From Bacteroidota bacterium (GTDB lineage: Bacteria > Bacteroidota > Ignavibacteria > SZUA-365), in assembly GCA_003246455.1 (NCBI GenBank), contig QKAF01000153.1, positions 1 through 47,960 of the forward strand: a stretch of 47,960 nt of DNA, given 5' to 3'. How positions within the stretch are numbered: position 1 is the stretch's first letter; each line of letters begins with the position of its first letter. Under the pieces are notes generated by a model, which ran no database searches, was not told where the DNA came from, and saw only the letters and a list, made by a program, of their open reading frames with translations. The position numbers and the translations under genes are program-made. Of the stretch, positions 1-8,455 are shown in pieces.

Positions 1-1
1 C

Positions 2-79
2 CGTCTGCACCGCGGCCGTATTGAACTGCGGCGGATACTGCGGCGAGAGAATATTCATTCTTCCCTACTGCATACCTGA
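2..79 (+). CDS. ECF RNA polymerase sigma factor, C-terminal fragment
   Basis: The window opens inside a gene. The frame beginning at base 2 reads RLHRGRIELRRILRR and stops at 77-79. A Ser/Arg-Leu-His-Arg-Gly-Arg tail followed by basic and leucine residues is the usual end of the region 4 helix-turn-helix of extracytoplasmic-function sigma factors. The next gene, nine bases downstream, is a zinc-binding anti-sigma-like protein, which is the normal partner and supports the call. Only about 25 residues are visible, so the subgroup cannot be named. Confidence 0.7.
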   Translation, partial: RLHRGRIELRRILRRENIHSSLLHT

Positions 80-87
80 GACAGAAC

Positions 88-633
88 ATGATACATCCAG
101 ATCGTGACATCCTGATACTCTATGTGGATCGTGTGCTCCCCGAATCGGAGATGACTTCCATCCGTGCGCATGCTGAGGAGTGCCTGCAGTGCAGTGACGC
201 ACTCGCCCGTGAGCGGCAATTCAGTGAAGCCCTCCGCGCTCAGCCGATGACAGAGCCTTCATCCGGTTTCGATCGGATCGTTCTCGATGCCGTCATCCCT
301 GCCGCGACACGTGAACGCCGGGGGGAAGCGACCGTGCGCAGGTACGCCGGCCTAATCACGCTTTGCGTCGTGACCCTCGTTGTCATCCTCATCGCTCTGG
401 GACAGGGCGGAGAAAGTTCCGATTGGATGCAGCCGGTTTCGGAAACCATAAACACCGCCACCAGATCTCTGACGAACGGATTTGTTGATGGCCTCAATCG
501 GCTTCTCTCCCCTTTGAAGGTGATTCAGGTCAGCAATGGCGTATTGGATATTTTCGCGTTGGCCGTGCTCGCTCTGCTCGTGCTCGGCGGGCTTGACCGC
601 ATCCTCTCCCCCCTCGTCAAAAAAGGGCGCTGA
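88..633 (+). CDS. Zinc-finger anti-sigma factor-like membrane protein
   Basis: A 181-residue protein with an N-terminal zinc-binding anti-sigma motif, His28-x3-Cys32-x2-Cys35, as in the ZAS/RsiW-like domain that clamps an ECF sigma factor. Two hydrophobic segments follow, at about residues 86-106 and 153-172, so the protein is membrane-bound with the sigma-binding domain in the cytoplasm and a loop of about 45 residues between the helices. It starts nine bases after the ECF sigma stop codon and is most likely co-transcribed with it. Two membrane helices are more than the single one usual for this family; the second lies at the very C-terminus. The signal sensed is not evident. The gene converges on pbpC, with only six bases between the stops. 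Confidence 0.8.
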   Translation: MIHPDRDILILYVDRVLPESEMTSIRAHAEECLQCSDALARERQFSEALRAQPMTEPSSGFDRIVLDAVIPAATRERRGEATVRRYAGLITLCVVTLVVILIALGQGGESSDWMQPVSETINTATRSLTNGFVDGLNRLLSPLKVIQVSNGVLDIFALAVLALLVLGGLDRILSPLVKKGR

Positions 634-639
634 GGAGAA

Positions 640-2925
640 TCAGTAGTAGACAATCCGTATCCGCAGCCGGCTTTTCCGCCCGGCATCATCCATGCATGTG
701 ATCCGATGCTCTTTCGCCGTCGGGGAGAAAAAGGACTTCTCCCCGTTGCGGACTGTCGCAATCATTTTGCCATCCACGTACCAGTACTGCGTTTCCACTC
801 CCGCCGATGACGCTGCCTGAAGCATGATCTGCTGCGCGGCACCGCGTTCAAGGTAGTACGTGTAGTCCGGTGAAGGAGAAAGGATCCGCGGACCGTCGCC
901 GCTCATGCGCATCGTACAGGCGGGATTATGCGGCGGCGGGTGCGGGACGGATACACGATTCTCATCGAACCATACGGCCAGTTCCGGGTCGTACACCGGG
1001 TACCACTCCTCTGCTGCTCCTGAATCCGGGAGACAATCCATGCAATAATGAACACTGCGATCCGCGCTGACCGCAAACGGCCTGAACAGATCGCAGCGAC
1101 GATTCGGAGAGCAGCGATCGATGTACCAGTCCTCGACCACCGCTTCGCAGCGCTCGGAAGGCAGCAGGCCCGTCGCTGCGCATACCTCGCGCCGACGGAC
1201 CTCCTTCGGCCGCTTCACGACATGATGCTCGCTGTCTTCGTCTATGGCATCGAAGATATCGACCAGCAGGGGAACCGCCATTTCGGCACCGGAGAGATGC
1301 GGGGCCCCTTCCCCGCTGAAATTCCCCATCCAGACTCCGACGGTGAAACGCGCGTTCCATCCGATTGCCCAGGCATCGCGCTTGCCGTAGGATGTGCCCG
1401 TCTTCCATGAGAAGCGCGGCAGACGGGACTGCGCCCGGAGCTCAGCAGGAAGATCCGGACGCGCGTGCTTCGAGAGTATATCGGTCACAAGAAAGGCGGC
1501 CGCAGGCGAGATCAGCCGGTGCCCTTTCCCCGCTTCGGCGGTCCTGGCAGTAAATCGCAGCGACTGAATCACCCCATGACGGGCAAACATGCTCGTCGCT
1601 TTTGTCAGCTGCTCGAGCGTGACCCCGCAGCCGCCGAGAATCAGAGAGAGTCCCAGCCGATCGCGCGTGGAGGCGATTTCCTGAAAACCCGCCGCCCCGA
1701 GCCAGGTCACGAACGGCCCGACGCCCTGTCTCGCCAGTTCGCGCACCGCCGGCACGTTCAGCGACTGCAGCAGCGCATCCTGGACCGTGACATCGCCCGC
1801 ATATCCCGCGTCGTAGTTTTCCGGCGTATAGCCGTGAAAATCGCTTGGGATATCGAGCAGACGCATCCTCGGGGTCAGCGCTCCCTCATCGAAAGCGCGG
1901 GCATAGAGGAACGGTTTGAGTGTCGATCCCGGAGAACGAATCGCGCGTACACCGTTCACCTGTCCCTGGTTGAATGTGTCGGCAAAATCCGCCGAACCGC
2001 ACCACGCAGCCACCGTCATGCTGTCGTTGTCGATGACCAGCACGGCACCATTGTGCACGCCGTCGGTGAGGACACGCTGCACATGATTCCACAGCAGGCG
2101 CTCGGAGGCATCCTGCACCGATGGATCCAGCGTCGTATGCACGAGGTCGCCTGCCGCGCGCTCACGCACCGTCAGCGAAAAATGCGGTGCGCGCTGGGGC
2201 AGCGCCGATCGTGCCACGGTGAATTCCTCCTCCATGGCCGTTCGCACGGTACGCACATCAAAGATATCGTCTGCAAGGAAGCGGCGGAGCCAGCGCTGCA
2301 CGTCCTTCCTCACACCCGCGGTGCTGCGGTCGAGCCGCAGGCGGTTCGGATTGTTCGGAATGATCGCAAGGGCCGTGCTCTGTGCAAGCGAGAGTTTGTC
2401 CGGCGGTCGGTTGAAATAGATCCATGAGGCCGAGGCGACACCTTCGATGTTTCCGCCCATCGGCAGAAGACTGATATACCGTTCGAGGATTTCACGCTTC
2501 GAATACCGGATTTCAAGCTGCAGGGCGCGAACCATTTCCCTCAGTTTCACGAAGTAGCTGCGCTCGTCCGGTTCGAGCATGCGGGCAAGCTGCATCGTGA
2601 TCGTCGACGCACCGGACACGCGCCGTCCGCTTCGAATATTGCTCCACAGGGCGCGGAACACCGCGTACGGATTGACCCCGTGATGGGTAAAGAACCATCG
2701 GTCTTCTTTGTACACGATTGCGCGCAGAAGATCCGGATTTACATGATCGAGACGCGTGCGCAGCCGCCATTTATCGTCGGGCGTCAGCGATGCGCCGAGC
2801 AGTTCCCCCCTGTTGTCGAACACCTGTACCGAGTACTCCGGCAGTGCGGGCGGGGGGAAAAGCCGGTCTCCGATCACCACCGCTCCGGCGATGGCGATCG
2901 CGACCCACATGACCCGTTTGCGCAT
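640..2925 (-). CDS. pbpC: Penicillin-binding protein 1C (bifunctional glycosyltransferase/transpeptidase)
   Basis: A 761-residue class A penicillin-binding protein. After an N-terminal signal anchor (residues 4-22) comes a GT51 transglycosylase domain with the catalytic motif EDRWFFTHHG (Glu74) and the GASTITMQLAR motif near residue 105. The transpeptidase domain has SxxK at Ser334-Lys337 (SPGSTLKPF), SxN at 388-390 and KTG at 508-510, so both active sites look intact. The C-terminal part (about 580-761) matches the PbpC-specific C-terminal domain. It acts in the periplasm on peptidoglycan. Its ATG overlaps the stop of the alpha-2-macroglobulin gene by one base (TGATG), giving translational coupling. 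This is the known pairing in which A2M traps attacking proteases and PbpC is thought to repair the wall. Confidence 0.95.
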   Translation of the reverse strand: MRKRVMWVAIAIAGAVVIGDRLFPPPALPEYSVQVFDNRGELLGASLTPDDKWRLRTRLDHVNPDLLRAIVYKEDRWFFTHHGVNPYAVFRALWSNIRSGRRVSGASTITMQLARMLEPDERSYFVKLREMVRALQLEIRYSKREILERYISLLPMGGNIEGVASASWIYFNRPPDKLSLAQSTALAIIPNNPNRLRLDRSTAGVRKDVQRWLRRFLADDIFDVRTVRTAMEEEFTVARSALPQRAPHFSLTVRERAAGDLVHTTLDPSVQDASERLLWNHVQRVLTDGVHNGAVLVIDNDSMTVAAWCGSADFADTFNQGQVNGVRAIRSPGSTLKPFLYARAFDEGALTPRMRLLDIPSDFHGYTPENYDAGYAGDVTVQDALLQSLNVPAVRELARQGVGPFVTWLGAAGFQEIASTRDRLGLSLILGGCGVTLEQLTKATSMFARHGVIQSLRFTARTAEAGKGHRLISPAAAFLVTDILSKHARPDLPAELRAQSRLPRFSWKTGTSYGKRDAWAIGWNARFTVGVWMGNFSGEGAPHLSGAEMAVPLLVDIFDAIDEDSEHHVVKRPKEVRRREVCAATGLLPSERCEAVVEDWYIDRCSPNRRCDLFRPFAVSADRSVHYCMDCLPDSGAAEEWYPVYDPELAVWFDENRVSVPHPPPHNPACTMRMSGDGPRILSPSPDYTYYLERGAAQQIMLQAASSAGVETQYWYVDGKMIATVRNGEKSFFSPTAKEHRITCMDDAGRKSRLRIRIVYY

Positions 2926-5900
2926 CAGCGCGCCTGCAGGGGTGCGACGGTTACCCTTGCGGCTCCATGGTAGGAATGGAACCCGGGATCGTACATCGCC
3001 TCCGCGGCCAGCGGCGGCAGAAGGAACGCACCCTGGTTCACGACACGCATGAGGTAGAGAAACTCCCGCGTGCCGCTTCCCTCTAGAGAAGTGAAGAGTA
3101 TCAGTCGATCGTCGCGCACATCCATGTACTCCACGGGGAGGGGATTGTTCACCGTCCAGTTGAGTTCGGTGGAAGCACGCAGCCTTGCGTTTTCGATCTC
3201 ACATCCCGCGGGGATGATATCCGTGACCACGACATTGTCCACGGACCGTCCTTCGCCGCTGACGGAAATCTTGCAGACGACGAGCTGGCCCTGCCGCAGT
3301 TCCGTCGGGGAGATCTGCTTCCGCGTCCGGTAGTCGTACCAGCTGCGCCGGACGCTCATACCTGCGTCGTTTTCCTCGATGCCGCCCTGCATGCGGATGC
3401 CCTCGGCGCTCCAGAAATAGTACACCTCCCCTTTCCCGCTGGCCTTGAGCGACACTGTGCCGCTGCCAAGTTCCTTCTCCGACACAGTGACCGATTTACC
3501 GTCATAGGAGGATCGTTTTTTCCCGTCGACCATCACGGCGACGGCCATGTCGGAGGACGCGGACCGGCGCGCTGCTTTACCGAGGGCAAGCATCACGAAG
3601 GCCGTTTCCTGTGTCGAATACATGTTCTCCGCGCGTGAGGCTATCCACCGCAGAATGTCCGGAATCTGTTTGCTCGACGGATCCACTTCGAGCAGCACGT
3701 TGAGCATGATCGCGTTGGCGCGCAATTCGGAATCGAAGCTTCCGCCGGTCTGCCTTGCGGGGAGTTCCGCACGGAACATCCCGGGAATGGTCTGGTGGTA
3801 GGAACTCCATTTCCCGGACAACGCGTACGCTCCCGCGAGCAGGTACTGGGTATCGCGCGTCAGCAGGTGCGGCCGGCCTTTGTAATAGTTCATCGTGGAC
3901 ACGTCGGGTTTCCCGGCGAGCGCGAGAACGTAAAGCGAGTAGATGATCTCCTTCCGGGCTTTCAGCTCCGTGGTCCGACCGGTCCCCTGGGAATGTACGT
4001 ACCCATAGGTTTCACGTTTTTTCGCCTCCTTGCCCAGGTAGCGCAGCAGCTGCGATACCGTTCGGTCGGTGACGCGATACCGCGCTTTTCTCGCTTCAAT
4101 CAGGAAATGTGCCGCGTAGGCGCTTCCCCACCAGCTCGTCTGGCTTCCCCCCGGCCAGTATGCCATGCTGCCGTCGTACAGCTGCATGGATTCGACCTTG
4201 CGAATCGCCTCGTTGACGAAATAGGTCGGGTTGTGCATGCGATACTGTTCCGGCGCGGCAAGCTTGAGCACTTCATCGAGGTACAGCTGCGGAAACGCCT
4301 TCGACACCGTCTGTTCGATACAGCCATGCGGATAGCCCACGAGCTGCCTGAGCTGTTTCGCGAAACGGATCGCGGGGAACGGGCTGATCGTCAGTGTCAC
4401 GCTCCGCGTACCGGCGAGATAACTGGCGGCTTTCGGCAGCGTAACAGCAGAACCGTTCTTGAGGACGCCGGATCGCGATTCCACGCTGAAGGGGGCGCGC
4501 GGACGCACCGCGATCGTGTATTTCTCCCTGACCGTCGCGACTCCCGAGGTCGAAAGGGAAAGCTCTGCAATGCCCGGCGTCTGGGCCGCTAGTATGCGGA
4601 ACTGCACCTGCGCCGTACCGTTCGCCGGGACCTGCACCGCTGCCGACGTGCCTCCCTGGACGCGCAGCCCGCCGTCGGCCTTTAACGCCACGTTCACCTT
4701 CCCTGGCTTTGCGGTCGTGTTGATGACCGTGACGGGCATCACCAGCGAATCCCCCGCTGTCAGCAGCCGCGGCAGCTGCGGCTCGAGGATGAGGTCGTCA
4801 CTGACTTTCATGCGCTTCTCTGTTCCTGCGAAGCGGTCCGCTGTATACGCCACAGCCATGAGGCGGGCTTCCCCATTGAACTGCGGAAGTTTGATGGAGA
4901 CGCGCACCTTGCCGCTGCCATCGCTGCGCTTTATCCCGCTCCAGAAGGAAAACAGTGTAAATCGGTTCGCTGCGATGGGATTCGTCCTCCTCCGTGCAGC
5001 TTCTTCGTCATAGCCGTCGCCTCCTGTGGATGAAGACATGCGGACGATTTCCGGCAGCAGGAACTTGTACAGGTCGTGACTGCTCACATGCAGCGCACGC
5101 TTTGCGTACATCGTTTTGTACGGGTCCGGCGTTGCGAAATCGGTGATCTGGAGAATGCCTTCGTCGACCGCGGCGAGCGTGACGTAGACATCTCTCTCCG
5201 CGGCAGTCTGTATGGTGACAGTCTGTGTACTGCCCGGCTTCACGCGATCCGGTGCGCTGATCACCAGCGGCAGGCGGTTTTCCTTTCTTTCGACGGTCAT
5301 GGATGCGAAGCCGTGACCGACGAGAAACGGCGTTTCGTTCTCGTCGCGATGCGCGCGAAAGAGGGTTGCCGTGACGTACGCATTCGGCAGGTACTCGTTC
5401 TTGACAGGAATAGTCACTTCGACAGAGCGTTTTTCCACGTCGACGTACTGGTGATGATACACGCCGTTCCGTTCGACGGTGATCAGCAGCCGGCCGCCAA
5501 AGGGACACATGAACAGGACCTTCGCATTGTCCCCGGGACGGTATGCGGCCTTGTCGAATACGATATCGACACGTCCTTCCTTGTCCACCTCAAACGAGGA
5601 GGCCGTATTCGACGCCCATCCATAGGCATAGAATTCGGTTTTCTGATAGGTCGACGATCCCGCCTTCGCTACGCGCAGTTCGTATTTTCCTGAGCGCCTG
5701 ACCGCGAAATTGTATTTCGTCGGACCGTTCAGCGTGACGCGCTTCTCCCACTCGAGCACTTCCTTCTGCTCCGACGCGTAATAATACCTGTCCGCATAGT
5801 CCTTTTTCAGCACGGTCTGCCATTCCAGACGCACGAGGCGGACATCTGCCTGGAAATTCTTCAGTGCGCGATCCTTCCGATCCACGGCGATGAAAGAGAA

Positions 5901-8321
5901 GTCCAGGTTTTTATTCACGCCGAAGTATGTGCCGGCGGATTTGATTCCGATGTTCTGCGCATTCGGCTGCACGGTGAAGGACTGCACACGGTTGACCGTG
6001 CGACCGGTGACATCGAAAACGCTGACATACATCGCACCTTCGATGATCCCGCTCGAACGGAGATCCGCGGGAATCGTGTATTCGATGCGCGTGCGTCCCT
6101 CCGCATCGAGCACGCCTTCAAGCGGGACATTCTCTATGCGGCTGTCCTGCAGCGATGAATTGGAGAATACATATCCGTCGTACTGTTTGCTCTTGAACGG
6201 ACGATGCCGCAGCTGTACGTCGGCCTCGTAGCGGAGATTGGAGGCGCGGGCCCCGAACAGATATTCCGCGTCCACCTCCACGTCGAGGCGGTCGCCGGGG
6301 AGCAGCAGCGTTTTCTCCGCGTCGAGCTGCACGCGAATTTTGTCCGGAACGAATTCCTCGATGTTGATCGCGGAGGTGCCTATCAGTTTGTCGCCGCCGG
6401 TGTAGAGCTCGATCTTGTACGGCCCGGTGAGCGCGTAGGCCGGAATGGGGACGCTCTGCTCGAACGATCCCTCGCTGTTGAGGACCAGCTTGAACTCGCG
6501 GAATGTCCGGCCGCGCGGGGATATGATTTTCATCAGCACCGGGACATCGGAAATGGTGCGAAGATCTTCGGTGCGGACGATTCCCGTGATATCGGCGGTC
6601 TCGCCCGGCCGGTAGAGATCGCGTGCACCGTACATGAAGGTGACGTATTCCCGCGACGCCTGGACGAGTCCCCCCACGTCGTAGCGCGACGTTTCCACCC
6701 GCGCGTCATCGAGATCGAGGAAGTTGAAATCCTCCGCGGTCACGGCTGTCACGAGCCGGGGTGTGAATCCCTCGGTGTGCACACTGACATCGTCGAAGAC
6801 CACAACGCCCGCGGCATCGGTCTTCCCGGACAGCAGTGTCTGGTTGTTGCTTGAAATGACCGTGATTTCCACGCCTTCAACGGGACGCGCAGTCGCGATC
6901 GAATTGACGAATACAGTGATCTGCTCATCCGCGACGCGTGCGATGAGGGCAAGATCACTGAGCGCGACGATCTTGGAATCCTGGATCCACCGGTCCTCGC
7001 TCGATCGGACCTGGATGACATAAATGCCCCGGTGTTTCGATTCCAGGACGCGATCGATATTCACCACATGCCTGCCGAGCCAGTTGCGCCCGGTCTGCAC
7101 GTCGACGGTTTCCTGGTACAGTTCCCGACCGAAGTCACCGACGTAATAGCTGGGATTGTAGTCGTAATCCTCGTCATACCAGCGATGCTGATTGAGGAAA
7201 TGGAGCACGTTGTTCGCGAACACTTCGTAGGCGCTGATGTCGAGCGCCTCGACGTTCACGGCGTTAACCTCGAGGTTTTTCTCGCCGCCTCGCATCAGGT
7301 AGCGGCCGCGCCTGTCCGCGAAATTCACCGCAGGCTCGATGTCGACGAAGGAGACCATCTGACGGTACTCTTCACGTAGTTCTCCTCCGAACAGTCCCAC
7401 AAGACCCTTTTCGATGATCAGTTCGACGGTCTGTTCGTTCGCGAAATCCCCTTCGATGCGAAGAATGTTGTCGCTCACGGAAAACTGCAGCGACCGTTTC
7501 GGCTCGATGCGAACGAAGTCGGCGACACGCTCTTCATCCACCATCTGGGTTGTGGCGACCTCGACCCACCCAGTGCTGCCGTCGTATCCCGCGGCGACGC
7601 CGGTGATCGCCAGTTCGGTGATCGGCGGCAGAGTACTCTTGAATTCACGCGTATCCGCCAGAGCCTTTTTCCCCATGATCGACATGAGGCCGTCGCGGAC
7701 CCTGATCGTAACATCCTGCGCCCGGTCCTTCTGCTTGATCTCTCCAAAAGAAAGCGCGATGGTCTCGGAAGGCTGGTCGGAGACGATCTGCACGTTTTCC
7801 ACCCGCTCCCCATCGCGAGTCACTTCAAGAAATTCCCGCAGCTTCGCGGGCTGAACCGGGTAATTGAAATGGATGTTCGCCTGTACCGTCACGGTGTAAT
7901 ACTGGTGCGGAACGAAATTCCAGAATACATCCGTGCTGACGACGTCGAAATCCGGAGTATGAAAACTGATCGTCTCGAAATCCGTGTCGAGTTTCTGTCC
8001 GAAGAGCACCTTCTCCGTAACGTCCGCTTCGTATGACTGTATCGGCTCGAGCGGATAGTCCGGCGAAAAAAGCAGACGGCGCGAGGATACCCATTTGAAC
8101 TTGCCCTGGATTGCGGGCGTGAACTCGACGAAGGCGTCCGCCAGCCAGATATTCTGCTTCTCCGGAGGGGCGAGATCTTTCGAGAACTCGATCTCCAGCG
8201 TCGCCAGCAGCGGGATCTCTCCCTCGGGAGAAACCGAAACGATTTCAACCGTATTCGAAGAGCTGCAGGCCAGGAGTGTCATGGTGAGAAGCGCAAGAAA
8301 ACGGCTGCGTACGGACGACAT
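2925..8321 (-). CDS. Bacterial alpha-2-macroglobulin lipoprotein (YfhM-type, thioester-containing)
   Basis: A 1798-residue protein with a lipoprotein signal peptide ending in LLAC (Cys19), so it is lipid-anchored and exposed to the periplasm. The repeated beta-rich MG-type domains, a bait-like central stretch and the segment GYPHGCIEQ (Cys1334-Ile-Glu-Gln) identify the alpha-2-macroglobulin family. CxEQ is the internal thioester that covalently captures proteases, and it is intact here; some bacterial homologues lack it. The C-terminal alpha-helical thioester domain follows (tryptophan- and tyrosine-rich helices at about 1360-1560). The start has a good SD sequence (GAGGA, about five bases upstream). 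It is coupled to pbpC downstream. Length is in the range of the long bacterial A2Ms (about 1600-2000 residues). Confidence 0.95.
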   Translation of the reverse strand: MSSVRSRFLALLTMTLLACSSSNTVEIVSVSPEGEIPLLATLEIEFSKDLAPPEKQNIWLADAFVEFTPAIQGKFKWVSSRRLLFSPDYPLEPIQSYEADVTEKVLFGQKLDTDFETISFHTPDFDVVSTDVFWNFVPHQYYTVTVQANIHFNYPVQPAKLREFLEVTRDGERVENVQIVSDQPSETIALSFGEIKQKDRAQDVTIRVRDGLMSIMGKKALADTREFKSTLPPITELAITGVAAGYDGSTGWVEVATTQMVDEERVADFVRIEPKRSLQFSVSDNILRIEGDFANEQTVELIIEKGLVGLFGGELREEYRQMVSFVDIEPAVNFADRRGRYLMRGGEKNLEVNAVNVEALDISAYEVFANNVLHFLNQHRWYDEDYDYNPSYYVGDFGRELYQETVDVQTGRNWLGRHVVNIDRVLESKHRGIYVIQVRSSEDRWIQDSKIVALSDLALIARVADEQITVFVNSIATARPVEGVEITVISSNNQTLLSGKTDAAGVVVFDDVSVHTEGFTPRLVTAVTAEDFNFLDLDDARVETSRYDVGGLVQASREYVTFMYGARDLYRPGETADITGIVRTEDLRTISDVPVLMKIISPRGRTFREFKLVLNSEGSFEQSVPIPAYALTGPYKIELYTGGDKLIGTSAINIEEFVPDKIRVQLDAEKTLLLPGDRLDVEVDAEYLFGARASNLRYEADVQLRHRPFKSKQYDGYVFSNSSLQDSRIENVPLEGVLDAEGRTRIEYTIPADLRSSGIIEGAMYVSVFDVTGRTVNRVQSFTVQPNAQNIGIKSAGTYFGVNKNLDFSFIAVDRKDRALKNFQADVRLVRLEWQTVLKKDYADRYYYASEQKEVLEWEKRVTLNGPTKYNFAVRRSGKYELRVAKAGSSTYQKTEFYAYGWASNTASSFEVDKEGRVDIVFDKAAYRPGDNAKVLFMCPFGGRLLITVERNGVYHHQYVDVEKRSVEVTIPVKNEYLPNAYVTATLFRAHRDENETPFLVGHGFASMTVERKENRLPLVISAPDRVKPGSTQTVTIQTAAERDVYVTLAAVDEGILQITDFATPDPYKTMYAKRALHVSSHDLYKFLLPEIVRMSSSTGGDGYDEEAARRRTNPIAANRFTLFSFWSGIKRSDGSGKVRVSIKLPQFNGEARLMAVAYTADRFAGTEKRMKVSDDLILEPQLPRLLTAGDSLVMPVTVINTTAKPGKVNVALKADGGLRVQGGTSAAVQVPANGTAQVQFRILAAQTPGIAELSLSTSGVATVREKYTIAVRPRAPFSVESRSGVLKNGSAVTLPKAASYLAGTRSVTLTISPFPAIRFAKQLRQLVGYPHGCIEQTVSKAFPQLYLDEVLKLAAPEQYRMHNPTYFVNEAIRKVESMQLYDGSMAYWPGGSQTSWWGSAYAAHFLIEARKARYRVTDRTVSQLLRYLGKEAKKRETYGYVHSQGTGRTTELKARKEIIYSLYVLALAGKPDVSTMNYYKGRPHLLTRDTQYLLAGAYALSGKWSSYHQTIPGMFRAELPARQTGGSFDSELRANAIMLNVLLEVDPSSKQIPDILRWIASRAENMYSTQETAFVMLALGKAARRSASSDMAVAVMVDGKKRSSYDGKSVTVSEKELGSGTVSLKASGKGEVYYFWSAEGIRMQGGIEENDAGMSVRRSWYDYRTRKQISPTELRQGQLVVCKISVSGEGRSVDNVVVTDIIPAGCEIENARLRASTELNWTVNNPLPVEYMDVRDDRLILFTSLEGSGTREFLYLMRVVNQGAFLLPPLAAEAMYDPGFHSYHGAARVTVAPLQAR

Positions 8322-8455
8322 GGGATTCCTCGATACACTGTTCGGGTGAAGGAAAGAAACTAGGAAAAACCGCAGCTTCGATCAAGAAAGCGCGGGACTC
8401 TCCTTCGGGCGGGAATGCGGCGAGGTAACGAGGTGTCGTGAAGGGGATGTGCGGA